In this document: positions 14,743 through 24,134 of the stretch, in pieces | How the letters are laid out: every line of letters starts with the position of its first letter | Numbering within the stretch: position 1 is the stretch's first letter | Origin: Quadrisphaera granulorum | GTDB lineage: Bacteria; Actinomycetota; Actinomycetes; Actinomycetales; Quadrisphaeraceae | Assembly (NCBI RefSeq): GCF_003149145.1 | Contig: NZ_QGDQ01000014.1 | Location: forward strand, 1 to 64,000 | Direction of reading: 5' to 3' | DNA length: 64,000 bases | Translations under genes and position numbers: made by a program | Notes under the pieces: model-generated | The model's input: only the letters and a program-made list of their open reading frames with translations | What the model was told of the DNA's origin: nothing | Database searches by the model: none

Positions 14743-17700
14743 GTGCTGACGGTGCCCTCCGACGACCAGGCCCAGACCGACACGAGCGCCGAGAGCAGCT
14801 CTGAGACGAGTTCCGACGCCACCCAGGTGGTGCCCACCGGCGTGGTGCTGCCCGACGGTGAGCCGCTGGCCGGTCCGTGGCGGCAGGTTCCGCTGAGCGG
14901 CCTGGTCGCGTTGCTGGAGCATTCGGCGGACGTGCCCCCGGACCGGCCGCGCGTCGTCGCCGTCGACGGTCGTGGCGGCAGTGGCAAGTCAGCCCTGGCC
15001 GACCGCCTGCTGGCCGCCGTCGAGGGTGGCGTGCTGGTCCGCACCGACGACATCGCCTGGAATCACGGCTTCTTCGATTGGACCGACCTCATCGTCGACG
15101 GGGTGCTGCGGCCTGCCCGTGATGGCCAGGCCGTGAGCTTCCGCCCGCCGGCGTGGGACGAGCGCGGTCGCGAGGGGGCCATCGAGGTGCCCGAGGGCAC
15201 CCGGTGGCTGTTCCTCGAGGGCGTCGGCGCCGGGCGCCGTGAGCTGGCCGACTACGTCGACGTGTCGCTGTGGGTGCAGTCCGTGCCGGCCGAGGCCGAG
15301 CGGCTCGGCATCGACAGGGACGTCTCCCTCGGCGTCAACGGTGAGCGCGAGGAGGCCACGCGCTTCTGGCACGAGTGGCAGGCCGAGGAGCTGCCGTTCC
15401 TCGCGGAGCAGCGGCCGTGGGAGCGCGCCCGCATCGTCATCGCCGGGGCCGGGCTCGCGGGGGTGCTGCGCGAGGAGGTCGTCGTCGCCCCGCGGCCTCT
15501 CGTCGTCCCGACGGTCATCTCGAGTGGTGGTGCCCCGAGCGAGGACACTGGCGAACCCACGGAGATCACCTACGACGAAGCGCGCTACCCCGCCCGCCCG
15601 CGCCGTCTGCGCCCGCAGGCCCAACTGGGCACCCGCCGCCGCCGAGCCCCACACCGTCGCACCGCCGACGGCACCAACCCGGCGTACGTGGCGTGGCTCG
15701 TGCAGCAGTCGATGCTCGCCGACGCCGAGGGCCTGTCCCGCCAGCTGAGCGGCAGCCCGGCGATGTGGCGTAACCCCTACGCCCGCCCGAACGCGCGGCG
15801 GGCTGTCTCGACGTCGTCGGTGTGGTTCACCGCCTACCCGATCTCGCTGATCACGCGGCCGGGGGAGTCGTTCCTGGCGTCGGTCGCCGACGAGCGCCTG
15901 TGGACCGCGTTCGAGCAGATCGGCATCGACGGCATCCACACCGGCCCGGTGAAGAAGGCCGGCGGCATCACCGGCTGGGAGGAGACCCCCAGCGTCGACG
16001 GGCACTTCGACAGGATCAGCACCCAGATCGACCCGCTGTTCGGCACCGAAGACGAGTTCCGCGCGGTCTGCGAGGTGGCGGACGCGCACGGCGGCTCTGT
16101 CATTGATGACATCGTTCCTGGTCACACGGGTAAGGGCGCTGACTTCCGCCTGGCCGAGATGGGCCACGGTGACTACCCCGGCATCTACCACATGGTGGAG
16201 ATCCCCCGGGAGGACTGGCACCTGCTGCCCGACGTGCTCCCGGGCCGCGACGCGGTCAACCTCGACGCCATCACCGAGGCCCGTCTGGCCGACGCTGGGT
16301 ACATCATCGGCGCGCTGCAGCGCGTGATCTTCTACCAGCCGGGCATCAAGGAGACCAACTGGAGTGCCACCGCCGAGGTCACCGGCGTGGACGGGCAGGT
16401 TCGTCGCTGGGTGTACCTGCACTACTTCAAGCAGGGCCAGCCCTCTATCAACTGGCTCGACCCGACGTTCGCGGGCATGCGCCTGGTCATCGGTGACGCC
16501 CTGCACTCCCTGGCCGAGCTGGGCACGAGTGCCCTGCGCCTGGACGCCAACGGCTTCCTGGGGGTGGAGAAGTCGGCCGAGGGAGCCCCGGGCTGGTCGG
16601 AGGGCCACCCGCTGTCGGAGGCCTCCAACCACGTCATCGCGAGCACGGTCCGCAAGGTCGGTGGGTTCACGTTCCAGGAGCTCAACCTCGGCATCGAGGA
16701 CATCCGCGACACCGGCCGTGTCGGTGCCGACCTCTCCTACGACTTCGTCAACCGCCCCGCCTATCAGCATGCCCTGGTCACCGGTGACACGGAGTTCCTG
16801 CGCCTGACGCTGAACACGTCGCTGGAGGTCGGTGTCGACCCGGCCTCCCTCGTCCACGGCATGCAGAACCACGACGAGCTCACCTACGAGCTCGTCCACT
16901 GGGCCACCGCGCACACGAACGACGAGTACGTCTTCCGCGGTCGGCCCACCACGGGCGCGGAGCTCGCCGAGGCCATCCGCGGCGACCTGCTCGCCGGCAT
17001 CACCGGCGACGCCGCTGACTACAACCACGTCTTCACCACCAACGGCATCGCGTGCACCACCGCCTCGGTGATCGCCGCTTCCCGCGGTCACAAGACGCTG
17101 GATTCGATCGGCGACGACGACGTCGAGATGATCCGGCGGGCGCACCTCCTGCTGGCGATGTTCAACGCCTGGCAGCCCGGGGTGTTCGCGCTGTCCGGGT
17201 GGGACCTCGTCGGCGCGCTCCCGGTGCCGATCGAGCAGGTGGCGGCCCTCACGGACACCGGTGACACGCGCTGGGTCGAGCGCGGCGCGCACGATCTGCT
17301 CGACGTCGCCCCCGACGCCACGGCCTCGGCGAGCGGCATGCCGCGGGCGCGGGTGCTCTACGGGGCGCTGCCGGCGCAGTTGAAGGACGAGACGTCGTTC
17401 GCGTCGCGGCTCAAGGGCCTGCTGGCGCTGCGCGCGAAGTACAACATCGCGACGGCGACGCAGGTCGACGTCCCCGCCGTCGCCCACCCGGGGATGCTCG
17501 TCATGGTGCACCGCCTCGATGGCGGAGACTCGAACCGTTCGGCCGGGCTGCAGGTCACGGTGCTGAACTTCACCGGCGAGCGCATCGAGGGCACCGTGCG
17601 CTCGGAGCACTTCACGCCGCGGATGGCCGTCATCGACGCTCGCGACGACGGCGAGATCGGCTGGGTGGACGACCTGCAGAGCTTCGGCGTCTGGCTCAGC

Positions 17701-17775
17701 CCCTACAGCGGCCTCTTCTTGATCCTCAAGGACCCGGGCTCCCCCGACGAGGACCTGCGCCGCGCCTCTCGCTAA
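14743..17775 (+). CDS. Fusion: P-loop kinase-like domain plus TreS-like GH13
   Basis: One uninterrupted frame of 1010 residues. Residues ~45-240 look like a uridine-kinase-type P-loop domain: Walker [13 protein letters not shown] at ~76, then [17 protein letters not shown] and [19 protein letters not shown] basic linker (~285-310) follows. From ~345 a GH13 enzyme close to trehalose synthase (TreS) has all four conserved regions: DDIVPGHTG (~452), ALRLDANGF with the Asp nucleophile (~601), FQELN with the acid Glu (~644), QNHDEL (~707). TreS converts maltose and trehalose; the true reaction here is uncertain. Leaderless-type start. The kinase may phosphorylate a sugar or nucleoside, or sense ATP. 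Confidence 0.8.
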   Translation: MLTVPSDDQAQTDTSAESSSETSSDATQVVPTGVVLPDGEPLAGPWRQVPLSGLVALLEHSADVPPDRPRVVAVDGRGGSGKSALADRLLAAVEGGVLVRTDDIAWNHGFFDWTDLIVDGVLRPARDGQAVSFRPPAWDERGREGAIEVPEGTRWLFLEGVGAGRRELADYVDVSLWVQSVPAEAERLGIDRDVSLGVNGEREEATRFWHEWQAEELPFLAEQRPWERARIVIAGAGLAGVLREEVVVAPRPLVVPTVISSGGAPSEDTGEPTEITYDEARYPARPRRLRPQAQLGTRRRRAPHRRTADGTNPAYVAWLVQQSMLADAEGLSRQLSGSPAMWRNPYARPNARRAVSTSSVWFTAYPISLITRPGESFLASVADERLWTAFEQIGIDGIHTGPVKKAGGITGWEETPSVDGHFDRISTQIDPLFGTEDEFRAVCEVADAHGGSVIDDIVPGHTGKGADFRLAEMGHGDYPGIYHMVEIPREDWHLLPDVLPGRDAVNLDAITEARLADAGYIIGALQRVIFYQPGIKETNWSATAEVTGVDGQVRRWVYLHYFKQGQPSINWLDPTFAGMRLVIGDALHSLAELGTSALRLDANGFLGVEKSAEGAPGWSEGHPLSEASNHVIASTVRKVGGFTFQELNLGIEDIRDTGRVGADLSYDFVNRPAYQHALVTGDTEFLRLTLNTSLEVGVDPASLVHGMQNHDELTYELVHWATAHTNDEYVFRGRPTTGAELAEAIRGDLLAGITGDAADYNHVFTTNGIACTTASVIAASRGHKTLDSIGDDDVEMIRRAHLLLAMFNAWQPGVFALSGWDLVGALPVPIEQVAALTDTGDTRWVERGAHDLLDVAPDATASASGMPRARVLYGALPAQLKDETSFASRLKGLLALRAKYNIATATQVDVPAVAHPGMLVMVHRLDGGDSNRSAGLQVTVLNFTGERIEGTVRSEHFTPRMAVIDARDDGEIGWVDDLQSFGVWLSPYSGLFLILKDPGSPDEDLRRASR

Positions 17776-17783
17776 CTCTCCCC

Positions 17784-17872
17784 TCCGTGATCATGGACTT
17801 CCGCCACCTTCTCCTGTCGTGATCATGGGCGTCCGCCACCTGTCCACGGTGGCGGACGCCCATGATCACGGA
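17784..17872. terminator. Perfect 23-bp hairpin made of family repeats B, C, D
   Basis: Copy B of the TCCGTGATCATGG repeat is at 17784-17808, copy C at 17816-17840 and inverted copy D at 17848-17872. C and D pair over 23 bases (17818-17840 with 17848-17870) around a 7-base loop. The element lies between the convergent GH13 and aquaporin genes, ideal for a two-way terminator. Confidence 0.75.
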
Positions 17873-17890
17873 GGGGGTGATCACGAGGGG

Positions 17891-18619
17891 TCAGGCGCGC
17901 TCCTCGCGGTGGGCCAGCACGCCCTTGTGGATGAATGCGGCCAGTACGCCCCCGACCAGCGGCCCGACGATGAACAGCCACACCTGCCCGAGCGCCGCCG
18001 GTCCGGCGAACAGCGCCGGAGCGATGGAGCGGGCCGGGTTGACGGAGGTGTTGTCGACCGGGATCGAGATGAGGTGGATCACCACGAGAGTCAGGCCGAT
18101 GGCCAGCGGCGCGAAGCCGACAGCCCCCTTCGGTCCGGTGGTGCCGAGCACGACGAGCACGAACACGGCCGTCAGCACCACCTCGATGAGCAGCGCCGCC
18201 GCGAGGCCGTATCCCTCGGGGGAGCGGTCGGCGTAGCCGTTGGTGGCGAACCCGCCGGTGGCGTCGAAGCCCGCTCGACCGCTGGCGATCGCGAACAGCG
18301 CCGCGGCTCCCGCGACCGCGCCGACCAGCTGGGAGACCACGTACAGCGGCAGCTCGCGCCACGGCAGCCGCCCCGCGGTGGCCAGTCCCAGGGAGATGGC
18401 GGGGTTGAAGTGCCCGCCGGAGATGTGGCCGAACGCGTAGGCGCCCGTGGTCACCGCCAGGCCGAACGCCAGGGCGACTCCGAGCCAGCCGATCGCCACC
18501 TGGGCCCCGGTGTCCCCGGGGGCGGCGCTCGTGGCGAGCACGGCCGAGCCGCACCCTGCGAACACCAGCCAGAACGTGCCGAGGAACTCGGCGCCAGCCT
18601 TCTGCACCGTCGAGCTCAT
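17891..18619 (-). CDS. aqpZ: Aquaporin Z-type water channel
   Basis: 242 residues with six membrane segments and two half-helix NPA motifs: [10 protein letters not shown] (Asn72) and [12 protein letters not shown] (~193). The selectivity filter residues fit a water channel: the conserved Arg after the second NPA and a His in [11 protein letters not shown]. The short N-terminal [20 protein letters not shown] is standard. Convergent with the GH13 gene through a perfect hairpin. Water movement fits the stress and compatible-solute flavour of the neighbours (CsbD, TreS-like), though no shared regulation is visible. Confidence 0.92.
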   Translation of the reverse strand: MSSTVQKAGAEFLGTFWLVFAGCGSAVLATSAAPGDTGAQVAIGWLGVALAFGLAVTTGAYAFGHISGGHFNPAISLGLATAGRLPWRELPLYVVSQLVGAVAGAAALFAIASGRAGFDATGGFATNGYADRSPEGYGLAAALLIEVVLTAVFVLVVLGTTGPKGAVGFAPLAIGLTLVVIHLISIPVDNTSVNPARSIAPALFAGPAALGQVWLFIVGPLVGGVLAAFIHKGVLAHREERA

Positions 18620-18741
18620 GGTCCTGTGCTCCTCTCCGCGGGTCTCACCCGCGCTCCGTCATGCGGACGGCGCGGGCAGTGCCCGCGCCGTCGTCGATCA
18701 GCATCGTGGCGCGGTCGGGGGGCGGACCGCGCGTGAACCCG

Positions 18742-19200
18742 TCAGGTGGCGCGCCCCGATCCGGCGAGGCCAGCAACGTCAGCCACGTCAACTACCCCAG
18801 CGACCTCCGTGACGTCGCTGATCTCGACGTCCACCGCGGTGACTTCCAGGCCGACGAGGTCGCGCAGTGCCGTCGTCACGGCCCTGCGGACGTGCGCGGC
18901 CACCTCGGGCGCGTTGCATCCCAGCTCGGTGACCACGCTTACCTCGACCAGCGCCTCGCGCTCGCCCACCTGGACCTGCACCCCCGGAGGCCCCGCCCAC
19001 GACGGCCCCGGGACCAGCTGCCCCACCGTGCCGAGGGCCCGCTGGGTCCGCGTGCCGAGGTCGTGGACGCCGGGCACGTCGCGGGCGGCCAGACCGGCCA
19101 CGGTGGCGATGACGTCGTCGGTGGTGGTGGTCGCGCCGGCGACCCGGACGTCCGCCGGTGTGGTCGTCACCGGCGCACTCGGAGCTGACAGGTCGGTCAT
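18742..19200 (-). CDS. Asp23/Gls24 family envelope stress protein
   Basis: About 152 residues. The Asp23 core is present: VAGLAARDVPGVHDLG, then VQVGEREALVEVSVVTELGC and VRRAVTTALRDLVGLEVTAV followed by VDVEISDV. The ATG at 19200 has GAGGAGGG just upstream; the frame is open for 18 more codons. In Gram-positive bacteria these proteins sit at the membrane and respond to alkaline or envelope stress. It is 123 bases upstream of the aquaporin gene on the same strand and may be co-transcribed with it. Confidence 0.82.
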   Translation of the reverse strand: MTDLSAPSAPVTTTPADVRVAGATTTTDDVIATVAGLAARDVPGVHDLGTRTQRALGTVGQLVPGPSWAGPPGVQVQVGEREALVEVSVVTELGCNAPEVAAHVRRAVTTALRDLVGLEVTAVDVEISDVTEVAGVVDVADVAGLAGSGRAT

Positions 19201-19376
19201 GGCCCTCCTCGCAGTTCCGGTGGCCGCCATGACGACCGGATCACTGCCCCGCACGAGGCTTACACCGTAAGAAGCACCCCGCCACTCGGTGGAGCCTCAC
19301 GCTAGGGACACCGCTGCTCACGCAGGGCAATTGGCAGAGTGCAAGGCTGACGCTGTGTGACGAGAATGACCAGCGA

Positions 19377-20207
19377 ATGATCTCCCACCGACCTGCGATC
19401 GCCCCGCGTCGGTGCCAACCTCTGCGGGTGGCGATCAGCGGGGGACCAGGGCGCGACCGGCCGGAGCCTTCAGGCGAGCCCGAGCTCCCGGACGTCGACG
19501 AGCTCGCCATCAGCGGCAAGGAGCCACCCTCGGCGCGGGTGCCGCTCAGCCGTGGCCGGATCCTCTCGGCGGCGCTCGCCTTCATCGACGAGGAGGGCAT
19601 AGGAGCCCTGACGATGCGCCGGCTGGGCGCCCGCCTCGGCGTCGAGGCCATGTCCCTGTACCGCTATGTGCCCGGCCGCGAAGACCTCCTCGACGGCGTC
19701 GTTGACGCCCTCGTCATCGAGCTCGACGGGGACCTCGACGTGCTGCGCACGCCCGAGCACGGCTGGCAGGACTTCCTCCAGCGCATGGCGCACGGCGTCC
19801 GCCGGATGGCCATCGCCCACCCCCGGGCGTTCCCCCTCATCGCGTCCACGCCACCCGAGGCGCCCTGGCTGCGGCCTCCGCTGCGTTCGATCCGCTGGGT
19901 CGAGACCTTCTTGGCCGGGCTGCTCGCCGAGGGCTTCGACGACGAGCAGGCCGTGGCCGTCTACCGCGCCTTCACGAGCTTCCTGCTCGGCAACCTGCTG
20001 CTGGAGGTGTCCCAGCGGGGTGCCGCCCTCGGACCGCTGGACCTCGTCGAGGAGGAGGAACCTGCGAACGGCCTCTCGGATGCCCCGACCATCGAGCGCC
20101 TCAGCGCGCTGCTCGCCGACGACAACTCTCTTCAGGAGTTCGAGGAGTCCCTGGAGAGCCTCATCGACAGGATCACGATCCAGATCGTCGCCGGAAGCGG
20201 CGCCTGA
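19377..20207 (+). CDS. TetR family regulator with TetR_C-type effector domain
   Basis: 276 residues. After a ~55-residue basic leader comes the helix-turn-helix: LSRGRILSAALAFIDEEGIG, LTMRRLGARLGVEAMSLYRY, VPGREDLLDGVVDAL. The long C-terminal domain (RWVETFLAGLLAEGFDDEQA, YRAFTSFLLGNLLLEVSQRG) matches the group with tetracycline-repressor-like effector domains. The ATG at 19377 has no clear ribosome site, and a GTG at 19428 is an alternative. A small dyad CTTAC-ACC-GTAAG lies upstream at 19259-19271. Neighbours on both sides face other ways, so its target is not evident. Confidence 0.82.
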   Translation: MISHRPAIAPRRCQPLRVAISGGPGRDRPEPSGEPELPDVDELAISGKEPPSARVPLSRGRILSAALAFIDEEGIGALTMRRLGARLGVEAMSLYRYVPGREDLLDGVVDALVIELDGDLDVLRTPEHGWQDFLQRMAHGVRRMAIAHPRAFPLIASTPPEAPWLRPPLRSIRWVETFLAGLLAEGFDDEQAVAVYRAFTSFLLGNLLLEVSQRGAALGPLDLVEEEEPANGLSDAPTIERLSALLADDNSLQEFEESLESLIDRITIQIVAGSGA

Positions 20208-20214
20208 TCAGCCG

Positions 20215-21318
20215 TCACCTCGCCGGGGTGGGCTCCCGTGGTCTGGTGAGCAGGACGACGACGACGGCGACCGCCACGCCCAGCAGCGTCTCCACGCCGC
20301 GGTCGGCCAGCAGCGCCATCACCGGTCGCGGGTGTGCGAGCTGCCCCACGATCAGCGCGAGCGGGGTGATGACCAGCATCGCGGCTCCGTAGTGCCGCAC
20401 GATCAGTAGCTCCGCCAGCACCTGCAGGACAGCGGTGACGGCCACCGTGCCGGCGCTGCCCAGCGGCAGGCTGAGCAGCACGCCTGCCACGACCAACCCG
20501 CCGACGGTGCCGAGCACGCGGTGCATCGCCTTGAGAAGCCGCGACGAGGGCGTGGCCGCTGACAGTGGGGCCACCGCCGCGACGGAGGCCCAGTACGGGT
20601 GGTCTCCCGTGAGCGCGGCCCCCGCGGCTCCGGCCAGGCCGGCGGCAGCCGCGCTGCCGGTCACATCCAGGCGACGCTGCCGCGCCGGCACCGGTGGTGG
20701 GGGGATCGGGGTGGCGCCGTGGGCCGCCGGTCCCGCGGACGCATCCCGTCGACCGTCCCTGCGACGTCGCCGCTCATGCTCGATCCGCCGAATCAGCGGC
20801 CCCGACGCAACGGTCAGCAGCACCCCGAACGTGGCCGTCGCCGCGGCGGTGGCCACGGCCACGCCGATCTCGCCGGCCGAGGCCACCGGCACCGCCGAGC
20901 ACGCGCCCACGGCGAAGACGACGAACAACGGCCCCGGAGGGCGCCATCCCTGCCGCTGCGACAGGTACGTCGCCAGGGCCGCCCACACTGCTGTGGCCAC
21001 GACCCCCAGCCAGGTGCGCGCATCGCTGGCGGCGACGACCACGCCGGTAGCCACCGACGAGACCATGACGACGGCCATGCGGACCTGCACTCGGGGGTCT
21101 GCCGAGCCGTCAGGGCGCCGTCCGTACACCGCCGCGAAGGCTCCGAAGGTGGCGTAGAGCGCCAGCTCCGTGCGTCCAGTGGCCACGAGGAGCGCCAGGG
21201 GTAACGCCACGGTCACGCCGACGCGCAGCGCGGCGGGCAGCGTTCCGGACTGCGGGGTGTGCTGGACGAGGGATCGCATCACGGCTTTCGTCCGCGACGG
21301 CTCCCCGTGGTCGCGCAT
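20215..21318 (-). CDS. FUSC family integral membrane protein
   Basis: 367 residues with two halves of about four to five membrane segments each, separated by a charged loop (RRIEHERRRRRDGRRDASAG). The first half has ALYATFGAFAAVYG and the second GDHPYWASVAAVAPLSA, both typical of FUSC (fusaric-acid-resistance/aromatic-acid-exporter-like) proteins. The ATG at 21318 is used, with 21279 as an alternative. Opposite to, and nearly touching, the TetR gene (seven bases between the stops). Many relatives export aromatic or toxic compounds; substrate unknown here. Confidence 0.8.
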   Translation of the reverse strand: MRDHGEPSRTKAVMRSLVQHTPQSGTLPAALRVGVTVALPLALLVATGRTELALYATFGAFAAVYGRRPDGSADPRVQVRMAVVMVSSVATGVVVAASDARTWLGVVATAVWAALATYLSQRQGWRPPGPLFVVFAVGACSAVPVASAGEIGVAVATAAATATFGVLLTVASGPLIRRIEHERRRRRDGRRDASAGPAAHGATPIPPPPVPARQRRLDVTGSAAAAGLAGAAGAALTGDHPYWASVAAVAPLSAATPSSRLLKAMHRVLGTVGGLVVAGVLLSLPLGSAGTVAVTAVLQVLAELLIVRHYGAAMLVITPLALIVGQLAHPRPVMALLADRGVETLLGVAVAVVVVLLTRPREPTPAR

Positions 21319-21477
21319 CACGCCGACACCGCCTCCGTCATCCCTGACCTCCACATCTCCCTGCGCATCTCCACCGCAGCTGCGCTGGGTCCACGCTGGG
21401 TCCCCACCTGCGCGCCGCCGGTGCTGTTCAAGCGCGGACCGCTCCGCGCCGTGCGTCACCGTCGGTAGCGTAGGGGG

Positions 21478-22164
21478 GTGATCTCCCCCGACCGCGGCGC
21501 GCTGCGCGTGCTGCGGTCGGCGGTGCTGGCCTTGTTCGTCGTGGGACTGTCGGCAGCCGGGCACGCCCTCGGCGGAGGTCACCTCCCCTCGGCACCGGCG
21601 ATGGCGGCCCTGGCCGCCGCGGTGGCGATCTGCTGCGCAGCGGCGACCCGATGGAGACTCCCCGCGGGCGCCGCCGCGGGGTTGCTGACCGCCAGCCAGG
21701 TGGTGCTGCACGCCCTGTTGGAGCGTCTCGCCCCCGCCGCGCCCGCCCACACCAGTGCCTGGGGCTCCCACGCCCCGCAGGGCCAGCCCCTGTCGTCGCT
21801 GCAGCCCCTCGACATCGCCGCGCACGGCGGTCACCCCACCCTCGTCCACGGCCTGGGGGAGCTCGCGCCCGCTGCCCCGCCGACGCTGTGGCTCGGCGGC
21901 CCGACCACCGCCGACTCGGCCATGCTGCTGGCGCACTGCGCCGTCGCGGTGGCCTTGGCGCTGGTCTACAGCCGTGGCGAGGACGCCCTGTGGGCGCTGT
22001 GCGCCTGGTTGGCGCCGCTGGTCGCCGTCGTCGTCGCCGTGGTGCTGCCCGTGCTGCCGCGGCGACAGCTGGCACCCGGCGGCGCCGTCGTCGTCGCCCG
22101 GCGACCTCTGTGCGTGCTGCGCGGTGTGCGGCGGCGCGGGCCCCCGGTGCTGGCCGCCGGCTGA
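21478..22164 (+). CDS. His-rich membrane protein beside copper genes
   Basis: 228 residues, about five membrane segments, with His residues clustered in loops and helix ends: SAAGHALGGGH, VVLHALLERL, AHTSAWGSHAP, AAHGGHPTLVHG, LLAHC. No family I can name, but such His-rich membrane proteins are often found before ycnI in actinobacteria. The C terminus is Arg-rich. It begins at a GTG with TAGCGT six bases upstream (leaderless type) and is followed by ycnI and copC. A role in copper handling at the membrane is inferred from the His pattern and context. Confidence 0.6.
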   Translation: MISPDRGALRVLRSAVLALFVVGLSAAGHALGGGHLPSAPAMAALAAAVAICCAAATRWRLPAGAAAGLLTASQVVLHALLERLAPAAPAHTSAWGSHAPQGQPLSSLQPLDIAAHGGHPTLVHGLGELAPAAPPTLWLGGPTTADSAMLLAHCAVAVALALVYSRGEDALWALCAWLAPLVAVVVAVVLPVLPRRQLAPGGAVVVARRPLCVLRGVRRRGPPVLAAG

Positions 22165-22236
22165 CCCGTGCGCGGGTGCGGCCGGACTCGAGCCACCCCC
22201 ACCAGCCGCTGAGCGGCCGCACCCCTGGAGTCCTTC

Positions 22237-23019
22237 GTGTCCTCGACGTCCCTGCCTTCTGCCCTGCCCTCCGCACTGATCCCTGCCCGCCTGCTGTTCC
22301 GCCGCGCCACCGCGACGGGAGCCCTCGCGGCGGGGTTGCTGCTCGTGCCCGTCGCCGCGGCGTCCGCCCACGTCCACGTCACCCCCGACACCACCACCGC
22401 GGGCAGCTACGCCCTGGTCACCGTCCGGGTGCCGACCGAGTCGGACACCGCCAGCACCACCAAGGTGGAGCTCACGCTGCCCACCGATCACCCCTTCACC
22501 TACGCCGCCGTGCAGCCCGTGCCCGGGTGGTCGGTGCAGGTCACCGATGCCCCGCTGCCGGAGCCGGTGGTGGTGGAGGGGACGACGCTCACCACCGCGC
22601 CCCGCACCATCACGTGGACCGCGCAGGGCGGTGGCATCGCCCCCGGCCAGTTCGAGCAGTTTCCCGTCTCTCTGGGGGCGTTGCCTGCTGCGGGAACCAC
22701 CGTGGAGCTGCCCGCCACGCAGACCTACTCCGACGGCAGTGTCGTGGCCTGGGACCAGCCCGTCCCGTCCAACGGTGCGGAGCCCGAGTACCCCGCCCCC
22801 TCCTTCACCACCACGGCCGCTGCCGGCGACGGCGGCCACCAGCACGGCGCCGACGCCACCGCAGCAGCTGACAGCTCGGCTGGCACCAGCGGCACGGCTG
22901 GCGCCGGCATGTCCAGCGGAAGTGCCGGCACGTGGCTCGGTGCGACGGGCGCCGTGCTCGGGGCGGCCGCTCTCGCGGTGTCGCTGCTGCGCCGTCGCCC
23001 CACGGCGGTGGGGCAGTGA
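22237..23019 (+). CDS. ycnI: YcnI/DUF1775 copper-binding protein
   Basis: 260 residues. A signal peptide (ALAAGLLLVPVAAASA) is followed by a mature start HVHVTPDTTTAGSYALVTVR; in YcnI the N-terminal His ligates Cu(II). The beta-sandwich domain continues with PVPGWSVQVTDAPLPEPV and RTITWTAQGGGIAPGQFEQF. A Ser/Ala/Thr-rich stalk with GGHQHGAD precedes one C-terminal membrane helix and a basic tail, so it should be anchored outside the cell. The stop overlaps the copC start (GTGA). YcnI is thought to be a periplasmic-side copper chaperone. Confidence 0.88.
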   Translation: MSSTSLPSALPSALIPARLLFRRATATGALAAGLLLVPVAAASAHVHVTPDTTTAGSYALVTVRVPTESDTASTTKVELTLPTDHPFTYAAVQPVPGWSVQVTDAPLPEPVVVEGTTLTTAPRTITWTAQGGGIAPGQFEQFPVSLGALPAAGTTVELPATQTYSDGSVVAWDQPVPSNGAEPEYPAPSFTTTAAAGDGGHQHGADATAAADSSAGTSGTAGAGMSSGSAGTWLGATGAVLGAAALAVSLLRRRPTAVGQ

Positions 23020-23090
23020 CGGATCAGGCAGTGACGGATCAGGCAGTGACGGGTCGTGCATTGACGGATCAGGCAGTGACGGATCAGGAA
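23016..23090 (+). repeat. Five tandem 15-bp repeats carrying start codons
   Basis: Units of GTGACGGATCAGGCA, with small changes in units 3 and 5 and TTG in place of GTG in unit 4. The first unit overlaps the ycnI stop. Each unit keeps the copC frame (VTDQA) and offers an in-frame GTG or TTG, so repeat-number change would alter the copC leader without breaking it. Confidence 0.85.
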
Positions 23091-23705
23091 CGGGCCACGC
23101 GCCCGCGTCCCCGCCTCCCGGCGGCGCTCGCGCTTCTGCTCCCAGCTCTGACCTCGGCGCTGCTCCTCGTGCTGATCCCGGCGCTGCCTGCGCAGGCGCA
23201 CGACAGGCTCGAGTCGTCGGCTCCCGCCGACGGCGCCGTGCTGGACATCGCTCCCACGTCGGTGGTGCTGACTTTCAGCGCACCGCCGATCGGGCTGGGA
23301 GCGAAGGTGGTCGTGACTGGACCCGACGGCGCCGTCGTTTCCTCCGGCGACCCGCGCGTCGTCGATCGCACCGTCACGGAGGACCTGGCCGGTGACCTCC
23401 CGGCCGGGCAGTACCGCGTGGAGTGGCGGGTGACGTCGTCCGACGGCCATCCGGTCTCGGGGGAACTCACGTACACGGCGTCGGCTCCCGCGCCGTCGAC
23501 AAGCCCGCCCAGCAGCTCGTCGACGAATGCCGCGCCTGCCACTGCGTCGCCCGCGTCACCGAGCAGCTCGCCGGCGGTCGACGACGACGTCCCGGCGGGC
23601 GCGGCGTCCTCCTCCGGCCCACAAGGCTGGGTGCTCGCGGGTGTTGCGGTGCTGGCGCTGGCCCTGGCGGCCGGGGTGGGGACGGCGCTGCGCCGTCGCC
23701 GCTGA
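23016..23705 (+). CDS. copC: CopC domain copper-binding protein
   Basis: About 229 residues from the GTG at 23016. A signal sequence ends at LPAQA, then HDRLESSAPADGAVLDIAPT begins the CopC domain, with its first residue a His as needed for Cu(II). The far end of the domain is WRVTSSDGHPVSGELTYTAS, providing the second His. A Pro/Ser/Ala linker and a C-terminal membrane helix follow, with RRRR at the end. No CopD is fused or adjacent. The first 24 residues come from five 15-bp repeats, so the true start could be any of several GTG codons. Confidence 0.85.
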   Translation: MTDQAVTDQAVTGRALTDQAVTDQERATRPRPRLPAALALLLPALTSALLLVLIPALPAQAHDRLESSAPADGAVLDIAPTSVVLTFSAPPIGLGAKVVVTGPDGAVVSSGDPRVVDRTVTEDLAGDLPAGQYRVEWRVTSSDGHPVSGELTYTASAPAPSTSPPSSSSTNAAPATASPASPSSSPAVDDDVPAGAASSSGPQGWVLAGVAVLALALAAGVGTALRRRR

Positions 23706-24134
23706 TCTCGTCCGTGATCATGGGGACTCGGCCACCACCGCCGACCTGGACGCCTACTCCGCCGCCGAACCAGCCGTCAACTCAGCCCGTGGCCGGGCCG
23801 AGTCGGCGTGCGGTTGACGGTCGCTATCTGTCGGCACGCTGATCTTGGCGATCGATCGGACCTTCCCTGCGTGGGGACCCGATCGATCGCCAAGATCGGC
23901 TCGCCGTGACGATCGATGTGCGGCGGTGCACCCCATCGACGGCCTCGGCGGCCCGAGCGGCAGTCCTGTTGGGGACGCTCCGTCCCGGTGGGGACGCGCC
24001 GCCCCGGTGTGGGCGGCCGTAGCCGGGTCTGTCCGTCCCCACCGGGGTCCAGCGTCCCCAACCCACGAGCGCCCAGAGCCCCTCGCGCACAACGTCCATG
24101 ATCACGAAGTGGCCGGCGGGCGTGGCGAGGAGCG
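23706..24134. repeat. Palindrome-rich gene-free island
   Basis: No gene can be supported in these 429 bases. They contain three dyads. Outer: a TCCGTGATCATGG repeat (23711-23736) faces an inverted partial copy (24096-24114). Middle: perfect 19-bp arms at 23841-23859 and 23879-23897 (GATCTTGGCGATCGATCGG). Right: 29-base arms at 23968-23996 and 24034-24062 matching at 25 positions (GTTGGGGACGCT). They lie between the convergent copC and ArsR genes. The amount of structure exceeds what a terminator needs. Confidence 0.75.

Noticed and set aside
14989-17610. An 873-residue open frame antisense to the kinase-GH13 gene
   Set aside because: The plus strand has clear motifs throughout; the minus frame is rich in Arg, Gly, Asp and His as expected for a GC-rich shadow and has no recognisable domain.
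20215-23061. The FUSC frame could extend to 948 residues
   Set aside because: The upstream 580 residues are antisense to the His-rich membrane protein and ycnI genes and are low-complexity; an ATG at 21318 gives a normal FUSC-type start.
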